Shown piece after piece: positions 26,193-34,408 of a stretch of 64,000 bases of DNA. Position 1 is the first letter of the stretch. Each line of letters begins with the position of its first letter. The notes under the pieces were generated by a model. The model was not told where the DNA came from. It did not search any database and worked only from the letters and a program-made list of their open reading frames with translations. Source of the DNA: Promicromonospora panici (GTDB taxonomy: Bacteria > Actinomycetota > Actinomycetes > Actinomycetales > Cellulomonadaceae); the NCBI RefSeq assembly GCF_900608595.1, contig NZ_UWYY01000006.1:186001-250000 (forward strand), written 5' to 3'. Made by a program: the position numbers and the translations under genes.

Positions 26193-28958
26193 GTGAGCAT
26201 TCCTGATAGCGCAGATCAGGCTCGATCCGGGCGACAGGCCCGTCGGCGATCCTGGCAGTGGTCCCGACAGCGACGAGGATGGAGCGGCATCGCGGTGACA
26301 GCTCTGGTAGCGGCAACACTCACGGTCGCGCAGCCGGCGGCCGCCGAGCCCGAGAGTCTCATGGTGGACTTCGGTGCGACGACCGGGGCCTTCCGGGGCG
26401 GCGCCACCGGCACGCTCTACGGGTTCGGCGACGAGGGCGCGCCCACGCAGGCCCTCATCAACGGCGCACACATCACCAACTCCTCGCAGAAGCCGCCGTT
26501 CGGGACGCAGCATCCGAGCGGCGACATCCTCCAGGTGGAGGACGGCTTCTTCGCCAAGCACGGCCAGGAGCTGGCGATCTACATCCAGGACCACTACCCC
26601 GACTGGCCGTACCACCGCGGCGTGCGGGTGGGTGACGTGCGCACCTACGACCAGGCCACCGGGGAGTACACCGAGGAGCCCAACGGCGTCTGGGACTACC
26701 TCGAGGTCGTCGAGCTCATGGTGGAGGTGGTCGCCACGCAGTCCGACCACCCGGAGGAGTACCTCTTCATCCCGTTCAACGAGCCGGACGGCATCTGGTA
26801 CCAGAACTGGCCGACGATGCGGGACACCTTCCTCGCCGACTGGAAGGCGGTCCACGACAAGATCCAGGAGGTGTACGCCCGCCACGGGCTGGCGCCCGCG
26901 CGGATCGGCGGCCCCGGCGACGCGCGCTGGCAGCCCGAGCGGTCCCGGGACTTCCTCACCTTCGCGAAGCAGCACGACGTGCTTCCCGACGTCTTCATCT
27001 GGCACGAGCTCGGCATCGAGAACCTCGCGACGTTCCGGTCGCACTTCGCCGACTACCGCGCGCTCGAGCGCGAGCTGGGCGTCCCGCCGATCCACGTCAA
27101 CATCACCGAGTACGGCATGCTGCGCGACATGGGGGTGCCCGGGCAGCTGATCCAGTGGTTCTCCATGTTCGAGGACACCAAGGTCGACTCGCAGACGGCG
27201 TACTGGAACTACGCCGGCAACTTCTCCGACAACAGCGCCCGGCCCAACGGCGCCAACGGCGGCTGGTGGATGTTCAAGTGGTACGGCGACCTGGCCGGGT
27301 CGCAGACCGTCAAGGTGACGCCGCCCGAGCTGAACGTCGCCGACACCCTGCAGGGCATCGGGGCGATCGACGCGGCCAACCGCCGGGCGACCGTCCTGTA
27401 CGGCGGCACCGACTCCGACGTCCGACTCGACTTGCGCGGCCTCTCGCGGGGCGTGTTCGGCCGCTCGGTCGACGTCGAGGTCCGCGAGGTCACGCTGACC
27501 GGCGCGGAGGGCCTGGCCGCGACGCCGCGCGTCGTCCACGCCATCGACGGGGCGCGCGTCGCGGACAACGGCACCCTGAACCTCACCGTGCCGACCTACG
27601 ACCGGTTCGCCGCCTACCAGGTGGTCGTCACGCCGGCCCAGGACCGGGCGGTGCAGGTCGACCCCGTCTGGACCACGAGCATCGAGGCGGAGGACACCGA
27701 GCTCACCGCCGCCCAAACCTACTTCCAGGACCCGCGGGCGAACGGCGGCTGGAAGTTCTTGGCCTCGGGCAGCCACGACGTCGGGTCGTTCAACCAGCCG
27801 AGCTCGAGAGCCGACTGGACGGTCAGCGTCCCCAGGACGGGGACCTACCGGTTCCAGGTCATCGGCGCCACGCCGGGCAAGCCCGGCCGGCACGCCCTGT
27901 TCGTCGACGGGTCACACCGCACCGACGTCCAGTACACGGCCGACCTGGCGCTCACCGACACGTCCCGGTGGCAGTACCGCGGCAGCACGGAGGTGGCGGT
28001 CGAGCTCACGGCGGGCACCCACGTCCTGTCCGTCCGAGCGAGCCGGGACGGCACCCAGGTGCTGCCGAACTCGGACATCACGCTGGACAAGTTCGTCCTG
28101 ACCGACGTCACCGACGGGGAGCCGACCAGCTACCCCGCCAGCACCTTGCGCTACTACGGCGGGGCGGGCCTCGGCTGGCAGTCGGGCACACGCGGCTTCG
28201 GCGCGATCGCCGGCCAGGGGCAGCGGGCCGACGCCTACCTCAACGCGATGGAGGCCGGCTACTACGACGTCGCCGTCGAGTACCACACCGCCGGCGCGTC
28301 CGACCTGCGCCTCGACCTCGGGGGCCGCAAGGCCGCCGAGGTCCGGGTCTCGGACGGAGGGCACCGGCGCACCACGGTCCGGGCCCACCTCGCCGAGGGG
28401 ATCAACGAGCTCGAGCTGCGGTCGAGCCGCGGCGCCCGGATCAAGTCGGTGACCGTCACCCGCGCGCCGGACGGCGATGCCGCGGCGTCGACGTTCGAGG
28501 CGGAGGAGCTGACGCTGCGCGGGGACGCGGCGGCGGTGAGCGTCGACCCGTCGTCGGGCTCGAACGCCTCCGGTGGCCGGTACGTGGGGTGGGTCGGCCA
28601 GGGCAGCGGCAACCACGTGGCGATCCCACGCGGTGCCGGGTTCGACAAGCCGGGTGACTACGACCTCGTAGTCCACTACGCGAACGCCGAGACGGCCGGT
28701 CAGCACGACTACAACCCGCAGGTCGTCGACCGGCAGGTCGTGGTGACCGAGGGCGACGACGCGGCACGGGTCGGCTCGGCCTACTTCCGGTACACGTACT
28801 CGTGGCACAGCTTCTGGCAGCGCACGGTGCCGGTCACGCTGACCACGGGCACGGGCGAGCTCCGGCTCGGCAACCCGACGGCCTGGGCCCCGGACATCGA
28901 CAAGGTGACGGTCGCGCCGCTGGTGATCGGCCTCCCGTTGACAACCCGAGTCCGCTGA
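26193..28958 (+). CDS. Large secreted GH39-like glycosidase with two CBM-type domains
   Basis: A 921-aa secreted enzyme. The GTG at 26193 is chosen because AAGGAG lies 11 nt upstream; GTG at 26181 abuts that site. A long basic N-terminus leads into a signal-peptide core (GIAVTALVAATLTVAQPAAA). The catalytic barrel (about 55-400) has clan GH-A signatures: acid/base Glu197 in FIPFNEPDGIW and nucleophile Glu306 in HVNITEYGML. Two later domains begin with EAE (SIEAEDTEL at about 490; TFEAEELTL at about 770), as CBM6/35 modules do. The nearest family I can suggest is GH39; substrate may be an arabinogalactan or galactosylated glycan, given co-regulation with alpha-galactosidase. Confidence 0.75.
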   Translation: MSIPDSADQARSGRQARRRSWQWSRQRRGWSGIAVTALVAATLTVAQPAAAEPESLMVDFGATTGAFRGGATGTLYGFGDEGAPTQALINGAHITNSSQKPPFGTQHPSGDILQVEDGFFAKHGQELAIYIQDHYPDWPYHRGVRVGDVRTYDQATGEYTEEPNGVWDYLEVVELMVEVVATQSDHPEEYLFIPFNEPDGIWYQNWPTMRDTFLADWKAVHDKIQEVYARHGLAPARIGGPGDARWQPERSRDFLTFAKQHDVLPDVFIWHELGIENLATFRSHFADYRALERELGVPPIHVNITEYGMLRDMGVPGQLIQWFSMFEDTKVDSQTAYWNYAGNFSDNSARPNGANGGWWMFKWYGDLAGSQTVKVTPPELNVADTLQGIGAIDAANRRATVLYGGTDSDVRLDLRGLSRGVFGRSVDVEVREVTLTGAEGLAATPRVVHAIDGARVADNGTLNLTVPTYDRFAAYQVVVTPAQDRAVQVDPVWTTSIEAEDTELTAAQTYFQDPRANGGWKFLASGSHDVGSFNQPSSRADWTVSVPRTGTYRFQVIGATPGKPGRHALFVDGSHRTDVQYTADLALTDTSRWQYRGSTEVAVELTAGTHVLSVRASRDGTQVLPNSDITLDKFVLTDVTDGEPTSYPASTLRYYGGAGLGWQSGTRGFGAIAGQGQRADAYLNAMEAGYYDVAVEYHTAGASDLRLDLGGRKAAEVRVSDGGHRRTTVRAHLAEGINELELRSSRGARIKSVTVTRAPDGDAAASTFEAEELTLRGDAAAVSVDPSSGSNASGGRYVGWVGQGSGNHVAIPRGAGFDKPGDYDLVVHYANAETAGQHDYNPQVVDRQVVVTEGDDAARVGSAYFRYTYSWHSFWQRTVPVTLTTGTGELRLGNPTAWAPDIDKVTVAPLVIGLPLTTRVR

Positions 28959-28996
28959 CCAGGCAAAACCTTCTTCCCCGCCCGGCCGAGCGCTCC

Positions 28997-29148
28997 GCGA
29001 GGTAGGACCACAGCGAGGTAGAACCCTGGCGAGGTAGAACTAGGGCGAGGTAGGACTCTGGCGAGGTAGGACCGCAGCCTGCGCTGCAGTCCTACCTCGC
29101 CAGGGTTCTACCTCGCCAGAGTCCTACCTCGCCAAGGTTCTACCTCGG
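28997..29148. repeat. Palindromic array of 16-bp units
   Basis: GCGAGGTAG starts at 28997, 29013, 29029, 29045 and 29061 with an exact 16-bp period. Then the inverted form CTACCTCG(C/G) starts at 29092, 29108, 29124 and 29140, again every 16 bp. The two halves fold on each other around GGACCGCAGC/GCTGCAGTCC. Units vary only in a few positions (GGAC/GAAC plus a 4-nt tail). It lies between convergent genes (GH39-like and PanE-like) and would be a very long hairpin with sliding alternatives. Confidence 0.9.
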
Positions 29149-29153
29149 CAGGG

Positions 29154-30056
29154 TCAGGACGGGGCGTTCGCTACTCTCGCCGAGATTCTGGCGATGACGT
29201 CGTCCAGGATCGGGGTGGCGATGTCGTGCGCCGCCGCCCGACGGCGGACCGCACCGCCGATCGCGTCGAGCTCGCCCTCGTGACCGGCCTCGATGTCCGC
29301 CTGCAGCGAGGATCTCATCGGCGCCGGGAAGCTGCCCAGGATGCCGGCCAGGTCCGCGCCGGTGGTCGGCACGCCCTCGGCCGTGGCGGCCGCGGCGATC
29401 TCGGCCAGCAGGCCGGCAGTCAGTTCGGGGTCGCTGGTCAGGGCGTCGCCGATGCCGGTCGCCCAGGCCGAGGTCAGCAGCGCGAGCGGCGCCAGGAAGC
29501 GCAGCTTCTTCCACAGCACCTCGGCCTCGGTCCCGCCGGTGAGGACGTCGATCGGGGTGTCCCGCAGCGCGTCGACCAGGCCGAACTGCGCGGCGTCGTC
29601 GGGCACCACCACGCGCAGCAGCGTTCCGCGGTGCCGGACCAGGGCCGGCCCGAAGCCGCCGGCACGGGTGCGCAGCGTCTCGCCCGCGATGGTGGCCCCG
29701 ACGACGCGCCCGCCGGGCAGGGCCGCGCTCAGGACGTCGACGTGGTCCAGGCCGTTGAGCAGGGACAGCACCTCGATCGGCGCGGTGCCGGCGAGCAGCC
29801 GGGCGGCGTCGTCGACGCCCTCCGCCTTGACCGCCACGACGACCCGCGCACCGTGCGGGACCTCCGTCGCCGCCACGAGCGGGGCGTGCCACGTGCCGAA
29901 CTCGTCGGTCTGGACGTCCAGCCCGTGCTCGGTGACCTGCCGGGCGGTCTTCTCCCGGGCGACCACGACGACGTCGTGCCCTGCCTGCTGGAGCATGGCG
30001 GCGACCAGGCCACCGATCGCGCCGGGACCGATGACGGCGATGAGGTTGTCAGTCAT
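29154..30056 (-). CDS. 2-dehydropantoate 2-reductase family protein
   Basis: A 300-aa NADP-dependent ketopantoate-reductase-like enzyme. The Rossmann motif GPGAIGGLVAAMLQQAGHDV is at about 10-29, with VAVKAEGVDDA and a C-terminal ApbA domain containing the conserved LWKKLRFLAPL (catalytic Lys region). It could make pantoate for CoA, but no other pan genes are nearby and many paralogs in this family have other substrates, so I leave the symbol empty. An ATG 9 bp upstream (30065) is also possible. Confidence 0.85.
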   Translation of the reverse strand: MTDNLIAVIGPGAIGGLVAAMLQQAGHDVVVVAREKTARQVTEHGLDVQTDEFGTWHAPLVAATEVPHGARVVVAVKAEGVDDAARLLAGTAPIEVLSLLNGLDHVDVLSAALPGGRVVGATIAGETLRTRAGGFGPALVRHRGTLLRVVVPDDAAQFGLVDALRDTPIDVLTGGTEAEVLWKKLRFLAPLALLTSAWATGIGDALTSDPELTAGLLAEIAAAATAEGVPTTGADLAGILGSFPAPMRSSLQADIEAGHEGELDAIGGAVRRRAAAHDIATPILDDVIARISARVANAPS

Positions 30057-30112
30057 GGGCCTCATCGTAGGCAGCGGTCCCGACGGCTCGAGGCCTGGTC
30101 CGGCGGCCGGGC

Positions 30113-31036
30113 TCAGCGCAGGCCGGCGTCGGTCAACCAGTCCTCGGCGATGTCGGCGAGGGCCTCGCCCGTGCCGGCACGACCGTTCATCTCGATCAGG
30201 TCCTCCGTGGTCAGCGCGGCGGACACCTCGTTCAGCGTCGTGGTGATGGTGTCGTCCACCGTGTCCGTGCGGACGATCGGCAGGATGTTCTCCGCGGCGA
30301 ACAGCGACTTGTCGTCCTCCAGCGACACGAGGTCGTTCTCGGCGATACCGGGATCCGTGCTGAAGATGTCGCCCGCCTGCACCTGGCCGGAGGTCAGCGC
30401 CGTCATCGTGAGCGGGCCCCCGGCGTCCAGGCTGACGAACTCCTTGAACTCCAGGCCGTAGACCTCCTTCAGGCCGACGACACCGTTCACGCGCGTCTTC
30501 CACTCCGGCGGCCCGCCGAGCGAGATCTCGCCGGCCACCGGCTCGAGGTCGGAGATCGTCTCCAGGTCGTACTTCGCCGCCGTCTCCTGCGTCACGGCGA
30601 GCACGTCCTTGTCCTGCGCGTCCGAGGCCTCGAGCATCGTGAGGTCCTCGGGCAGCGTCTCCTCGAGCTCCGCGATCACGTCCTCGGTGCTGCTCGCGGT
30701 GGACTCGGTGTCGAGGTACTTGAGCAGAGCGCCCGAGTAGTCCGGGACGAGGTCGATCGAGCCGTCCTGGACTGCCGCGATGTAGACCTCGCGGCTACCG
30801 ATGTTGAACTTCTCCTCGACCTCGACCCCGGCGTCCTGCAGTGCCAGGGAGTAGATGGTGGCGAGCAGCTGGCTCTCGGAGAAGTCCGCGGAGCCGATGA
30901 CGACGGCGGAACCCGAGTCCGCGCCACCGGCGTCGGCCTCCTCGCTGAGCGGGTCACCGCCGGCGCACGCGGTGAGGGCGAGCAGGGCGATGCCGGTGAG
31001 GCCGGCCAAGCCGGCGCGGGCGGGAGATCGCTTCAT
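30113..31036 (-). CDS. Quaternary-amine-type ABC substrate-binding lipoprotein (ProX/OpuCC family)
   Basis: A 307-aa lipoprotein with lipobox LTAC (Cys24). The OpuAC/ProX-type domain shows VVIGSADFSESQLLATIYSLAL, VDLVPDYSGALLKYL and QVQAGDIFSTDPGI. Family members bind glycine betaine, choline, carnitine or related quaternary ammonium compounds; the pneumococcal EgtU system of this class takes up ergothioneine (from memory). Its ATG overlaps the preceding permease stop. It is the last gene of an operon led by an IclR regulator. Confidence 0.88.
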   Translation of the reverse strand: MKRSPARAGLAGLTGIALLALTACAGGDPLSEEADAGGADSGSAVVIGSADFSESQLLATIYSLALQDAGVEVEEKFNIGSREVYIAAVQDGSIDLVPDYSGALLKYLDTESTASSTEDVIAELEETLPEDLTMLEASDAQDKDVLAVTQETAAKYDLETISDLEPVAGEISLGGPPEWKTRVNGVVGLKEVYGLEFKEFVSLDAGGPLTMTALTSGQVQAGDIFSTDPGIAENDLVSLEDDKSLFAAENILPIVRTDTVDDTITTTLNEVSAALTTEDLIEMNGRAGTGEALADIAEDWLTDAGLR

Positions 31037-31812
31037 GGTGTTGCCTCTCTGGGGCTGCTGGTCGAGCTGGGAGGAATGGGGGTGATGCGGGGAACCGGGC
31101 CCTGACGGCCGGCCCGTGCCCGCCGGAGGCTGGGGGCCGAGGCCCGGGTCAGCCCCGGCGAGACGACGGCGCGACCCAGGGCGAGGAACGCGAGCTCCAG
31201 CGCGAGGGCGACGATCGCGACGAGGACGGCGCCGGCGGCCATCTGCTCGTAGTCCGAGGAGGCGCGGCCGTCGATGATGTACCGGCCGAGTCCCTTGAGG
31301 GAGACGTAGGCGGCGACGGTAGCGGTGGAGACGATCTGCAGCGTCGCGTTGCGGACCCCGGACAGGAAGAGCGGCAGCGCGCACGGGACCTGCACGTGCA
31401 GCAGGATCTGCGGGCGCGTGTACCCGGTGGCCCGGGCCGCACCGACGGCGCCCGGGTCCGCGCCCTGGATGCCCGCGACGGTCCCCGCCAGGATGGGCGG
31501 CACCGCGAGCAGCACGAGGACCACGATCGTCGGCCCGACGAACGCGAGCTGGGAGCCGATGTGCGGCGCGACCAGCATGACCACGAGGACGAGCAGGCCG
31601 AACGTCGGTAGCGCCCGCAGGGCGTTGGCGACGCCGGATACGAAGAGCTCGCCGCGCCCCGTGTAGCCGATGTAGACGCCGAGCGGGACGGCGATCGCGA
31701 GCGCGATGAGCAGCGCAATGCCCGAGTACAGGAGGTGGTACCCGACCTGGACCGGGATCGAGTCGGGGCCCGTCCACTGGGCGGGGTCGAGGAACCAGCC
31801 GACGATGTTCAT
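31033..31812 (-). CDS. OpuC-type ABC permease, second subunit
   Basis: A 259-aa permease with about five to six helices and the conserved loop GADPGAVGAARATGYTRPQIL. ALRALPTFGLLVLVVMLVAP matches the ProW/OpuCB core. The last 40 residues are a polar Arg/Pro-rich tail not needed for the fold. ATG overlaps the previous permease stop (ATGA), and its own stop overlaps the binding-protein ATG. Confidence 0.9.
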   Translation of the reverse strand: MNIVGWFLDPAQWTGPDSIPVQVGYHLLYSGIALLIALAIAVPLGVYIGYTGRGELFVSGVANALRALPTFGLLVLVVMLVAPHIGSQLAFVGPTIVVLVLLAVPPILAGTVAGIQGADPGAVGAARATGYTRPQILLHVQVPCALPLFLSGVRNATLQIVSTATVAAYVSLKGLGRYIIDGRASSDYEQMAAGAVLVAIVALALELAFLALGRAVVSPGLTRASAPSLRRARAGRQGPVPRITPIPPSSTSSPREATP

Positions 31813-32459
31813 GCCGTCTCCGCCTTCTGCTGCCACGGGGTGAGCGCACGGGTGCCCGCGTGCACCAGCACGTCGAGGACGACCGACAGCACCAGGCACA
31901 GCACGATCCCCACGACGATCGGCAGCGTGAGCCGCAGCGAGAAGCCCTCGGTGAAGAGCGAACCCAGCTGCGGGATGCCGAGCAGGGCCGCCATGGTCAC
32001 GATGCTCACGTTCGAGACGACGGCCACGCGCAGGCCGCCGCCGATCGCCGGGACGGCCACGGGCAGCTCCACGTGCAGGAGCCGCTGCCAGGGGCGGTAG
32101 CCCATCGCCGTCGCGGCCTGGACCGTGTCGTGCGGGACCGAGGCCAGCCCGTCCGCGATGACCCGGACCAGCAGCGCGACGCTGTAGACCGTCAGCGCGA
32201 CGACGACGTTGAGGGGGTCGAGGATCTTGGTGCCGAGCAGCTGGGGCAGGAGGACGAACAGCGCGATCGACGGGACCGTGTAGAGCAGGCCCGAGGCGCC
32301 CACGATCAGCGGGTAGAAACGGGCCGAGCGCGACGCCCACCACGCCAGCGGAATGGCGATGAGCAGGCCGAGGACCGTGGGGATGACGCTGAGCACGGCG
32401 TGCCACGCGGTGAGCTCACCGATGCGGGCGGCGTTGTCGGCGATCCAGTCGACGATCAC
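31809..32459 (-). CDS. OpuC-type ABC permease, first subunit
   Basis: A 216-aa permease starting at the GTG (32459) whose GTGA overlaps the ATPase stop. Core motifs LLYTVPSIALFVLLPQLLG and HDTVQAATAMGYRPWQRLLHVELP are typical for ProW/OpuCB subunits. Two permease genes in one operon is the OpuB/OpuC arrangement, as opposed to one ProW homodimer. Confidence 0.9.
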   Translation of the reverse strand: MIVDWIADNAARIGELTAWHAVLSVIPTVLGLLIAIPLAWWASRSARFYPLIVGASGLLYTVPSIALFVLLPQLLGTKILDPLNVVVALTVYSVALLVRVIADGLASVPHDTVQAATAMGYRPWQRLLHVELPVAVPAIGGGLRVAVVSNVSIVTMAALLGIPQLGSLFTEGFSLRLTLPIVVGIVLCLVLSVVLDVLVHAGTRALTPWQQKAETA

Positions 32460-33553
32460 GATGCGACCCCGGCTTCGCGCTCGCGGGCAATGTGCCGGAG
32501 CACCTCGTCCGCGGTGACGCTCCCCCGCAGCCGGCCGCCGGGTCCCGCCACGAGGCCTCGCCCGGTCGGGCTCGAGAGGGCGGCGTCGAGCAGGTCGCGC
32601 AAGCTGCCGTCGGCGCGGGCGACCGTCCCCGAGAAGTCGATCTGGCGCTCCTCGACGACGTCGCGCGCGGCCCGCAGGTCCACCCATCCGAGCGGCGCGT
32701 CGGCGTCGTCGACGACGACGCACCAGGCGTCGCCGACGACGTCGGCCGGCCGGGCGCCGACCCGGACCGTCACCTCGTCGGCGAGCTCGACGGTCGCCGT
32801 CGCCTCGACGAAGCCGAGGGCGCGGTAGCCGCGGGAGGCGCCGACGAAGTCCGCGACGAAGGCGTCGGCCGGGTGGGCGAGCAGCTCGGCGGGCGTGGCG
32901 ACCTGGGCCAGCGTGCCGCCCTCCCGGAAGACGGCGACCTGGTCGCCCAGCTTGAGCGCCTCGTCGATGTCGTGGGTGACCATCACGATCGTCTTGCCGA
33001 TGTCGCGCTGGAGCTGGAGGAAGGAGTCCTGGAGCTGGGTGCGGACCACCGGGTCGACGGCGCTGAAGGGCTCGTCCATCAGCAGGAAGGGCGGGTCCGT
33101 GGCGAGCGCCCGGGCGACGCCCACGCGCTGCTGCTGCCCGCCGGAGAGCTGGTAGGGGTAGCGCCGGGCGTAGCGCTCGTCGAGTCCGACCTTCGCCAGC
33201 AGCTCCAGCGCGCGGGAGCGCGCCTCCTTCTTGCCGGCGCCGAGCAGGCGGGGCAGCGCCGCGACGTTGTCGACGACGGTGCGGTGCGGGAACAGACCGG
33301 CGCTCTGGATGACGTAGCCGATCTTGCGCCGCAGGTCGATGGCGTCGACCGACCGGGTGTCCTGGCCGTCGAGGCTCACGACACCCTCGGTCGGGTCGAT
33401 CAGGCGGTTGATCATCCGCATCGACGTCGTCTTGCCGCAGCCCGAGGGGCCGACGAGCACCGTCAGGCGGCCGTTCGGGGCGTCGAACGTGAGGTCGTGC
33501 ACCGCGTGCGTGCCGTCGGGGTACACCTTGGAGACGTGCTCGAACGTGATCAT
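32456..33553 (-). CDS. Betaine-type ABC ATPase with C-terminal CBS region
   Basis: A 365-aa ATPase: Walker A GPSGCGKTT, signature LSGGQQQRVGVARAL, Walker B FLLMDEPF and switch HDIDEAL. The C-terminal about 110 residues form a divergent CBS-domain region (RDLLDAALSS...GLVAGPGGRLRGSVTADEVLRHI), as in OpuCA, where it couples transport to ionic strength or nucleotides. Its ATG overlaps the iclR stop (ATGA). Confidence 0.92.
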   Translation of the reverse strand: MITFEHVSKVYPDGTHAVHDLTFDAPNGRLTVLVGPSGCGKTTSMRMINRLIDPTEGVVSLDGQDTRSVDAIDLRRKIGYVIQSAGLFPHRTVVDNVAALPRLLGAGKKEARSRALELLAKVGLDERYARRYPYQLSGGQQQRVGVARALATDPPFLLMDEPFSAVDPVVRTQLQDSFLQLQRDIGKTIVMVTHDIDEALKLGDQVAVFREGGTLAQVATPAELLAHPADAFVADFVGASRGYRALGFVEATATVELADEVTVRVGARPADVVGDAWCVVVDDADAPLGWVDLRAARDVVEERQIDFSGTVARADGSLRDLLDAALSSPTGRGLVAGPGGRLRGSVTADEVLRHIAREREAGVAS

Positions 33554-34230
33554 GCCGTGGCTCCTTCGAGATTCTGGCCCGCCGGGCCGCCGAGCTCCGA
33601 CGAGATGGTGGCGACCTCGGCGGCGAGGAGCCGCCCGTAGCGGGAGGCGTCGTCCTCGCTCAGCCGGTAGCTCGGGACGACGAGGCTCAGGGCGGCGACC
33701 ACGCGCCGGCCCACCTGGATCGGTGCGGCGATCCCCGTGACGTCGCTCTCGACGCCGCTCCGCACCAGCGCCCAGGACCCGGGCGGGACAGCGCCGGTGA
33801 GGGCCTGCCCCGCGGCCGTGCCGTCGAGCGGGATGGTGCCGCCCACCCAGCTCCGGTGCCGGATCGAGTGCGAGCCCTCGACGATGGCGATGTAGAGCGC
33901 CGTCTCGTGATGGCCGATCGTGCTGAGGTACACCGACTCGCCGGTCGCCTCCGCGAGCGTCTTCATCGCGGGGCGCGTGAGGTCGATGAGGGACTCGTTG
34001 CTCAGGGCCTGCGCGCCGAGCTGGATGATCCGCCCGCCCGGCGTGAACGAGGCGTCGTCGTCCCGGCGGACGAAGCCAGCGCCCTCCAGCGTGCGCAGCA
34101 GCCGCAAGGCGGTGCTGGGCGCGAGCCCGGTGGCGCGGGCCGCCTCGGAGAGGTTGGTCCGGCCCTCCTCGCAGACGACGGCGAGGAGCGCGAGCACCCG
34201 CTCGGCTGTCCTGGTCCCGGCCTCTGCCAT
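33550..34230 (-). CDS. IclR-family regulator of the betaine-type importer
   Basis: A 226-aa regulator. The winged helix is at about 8-60 (RTAERVLALLAVVCEEGRTN, then LSEAARATGLAPSTALRLLRTL) and an IclR effector domain follows (SVYLSTIGHHETALYIAIVEG...). GGAGG is 9 nt before the ATG. It is the first gene of the importer operon and divergent from the lyase-like gene, so it probably senses the imported compound or its product and controls both units. Confidence 0.9.
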   Translation of the reverse strand: MAEAGTRTAERVLALLAVVCEEGRTNLSEAARATGLAPSTALRLLRTLEGAGFVRRDDDASFTPGGRIIQLGAQALSNESLIDLTRPAMKTLAEATGESVYLSTIGHHETALYIAIVEGSHSIRHRSWVGGTIPLDGTAAGQALTGAVPPGSWALVRSGVESDVTGIAAPIQVGRRVVAALSLVVPSYRLSEDDASRYGRLLAAEVATISSELGGPAGQNLEGATA

Positions 34231-34304
34231 GTCTGGGTCCCTCCACGCGTCGCGTTCCTGGTCTCTTCCTCCAGCGAAAGTAGGGGCCGGGGGTTTTCGG
34301 CACA

Positions 34305-34345
34305 TCGCCACTGCATTGCCACTGTGTAAAACCCGCTTGCCACTG
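34305..34345. promoter_or_regulatory. Three phased T(C/T)GCCACTG repeats (candidate IclR sites)
   Basis: TCGCCACTG (34305-34313), TTGCCACTG (34316-34324) and TTGCCACTG (34337-34345) lie in the 178-bp divergent region between iclR and the lyase gene. Offsets of 11 and 21 bp keep them on one DNA face. IclR binding is inferred from position only. Confidence 0.45.
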
Positions 34346-34408
34346 AGCGGCACTACCCTGACCGGCACAATGGCAGGAGAGCAGGAGACGAGAGAAGAGG
34401 ATGCGCCG

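Noticed and set aside
28997..29148. A CRISPR-like array because of regular 16-bp repeats
   Set aside because: Repeats are only about 12 bp plus 4 variable bases, half are inverted, there are no spacers of CRISPR length and no cas genes.
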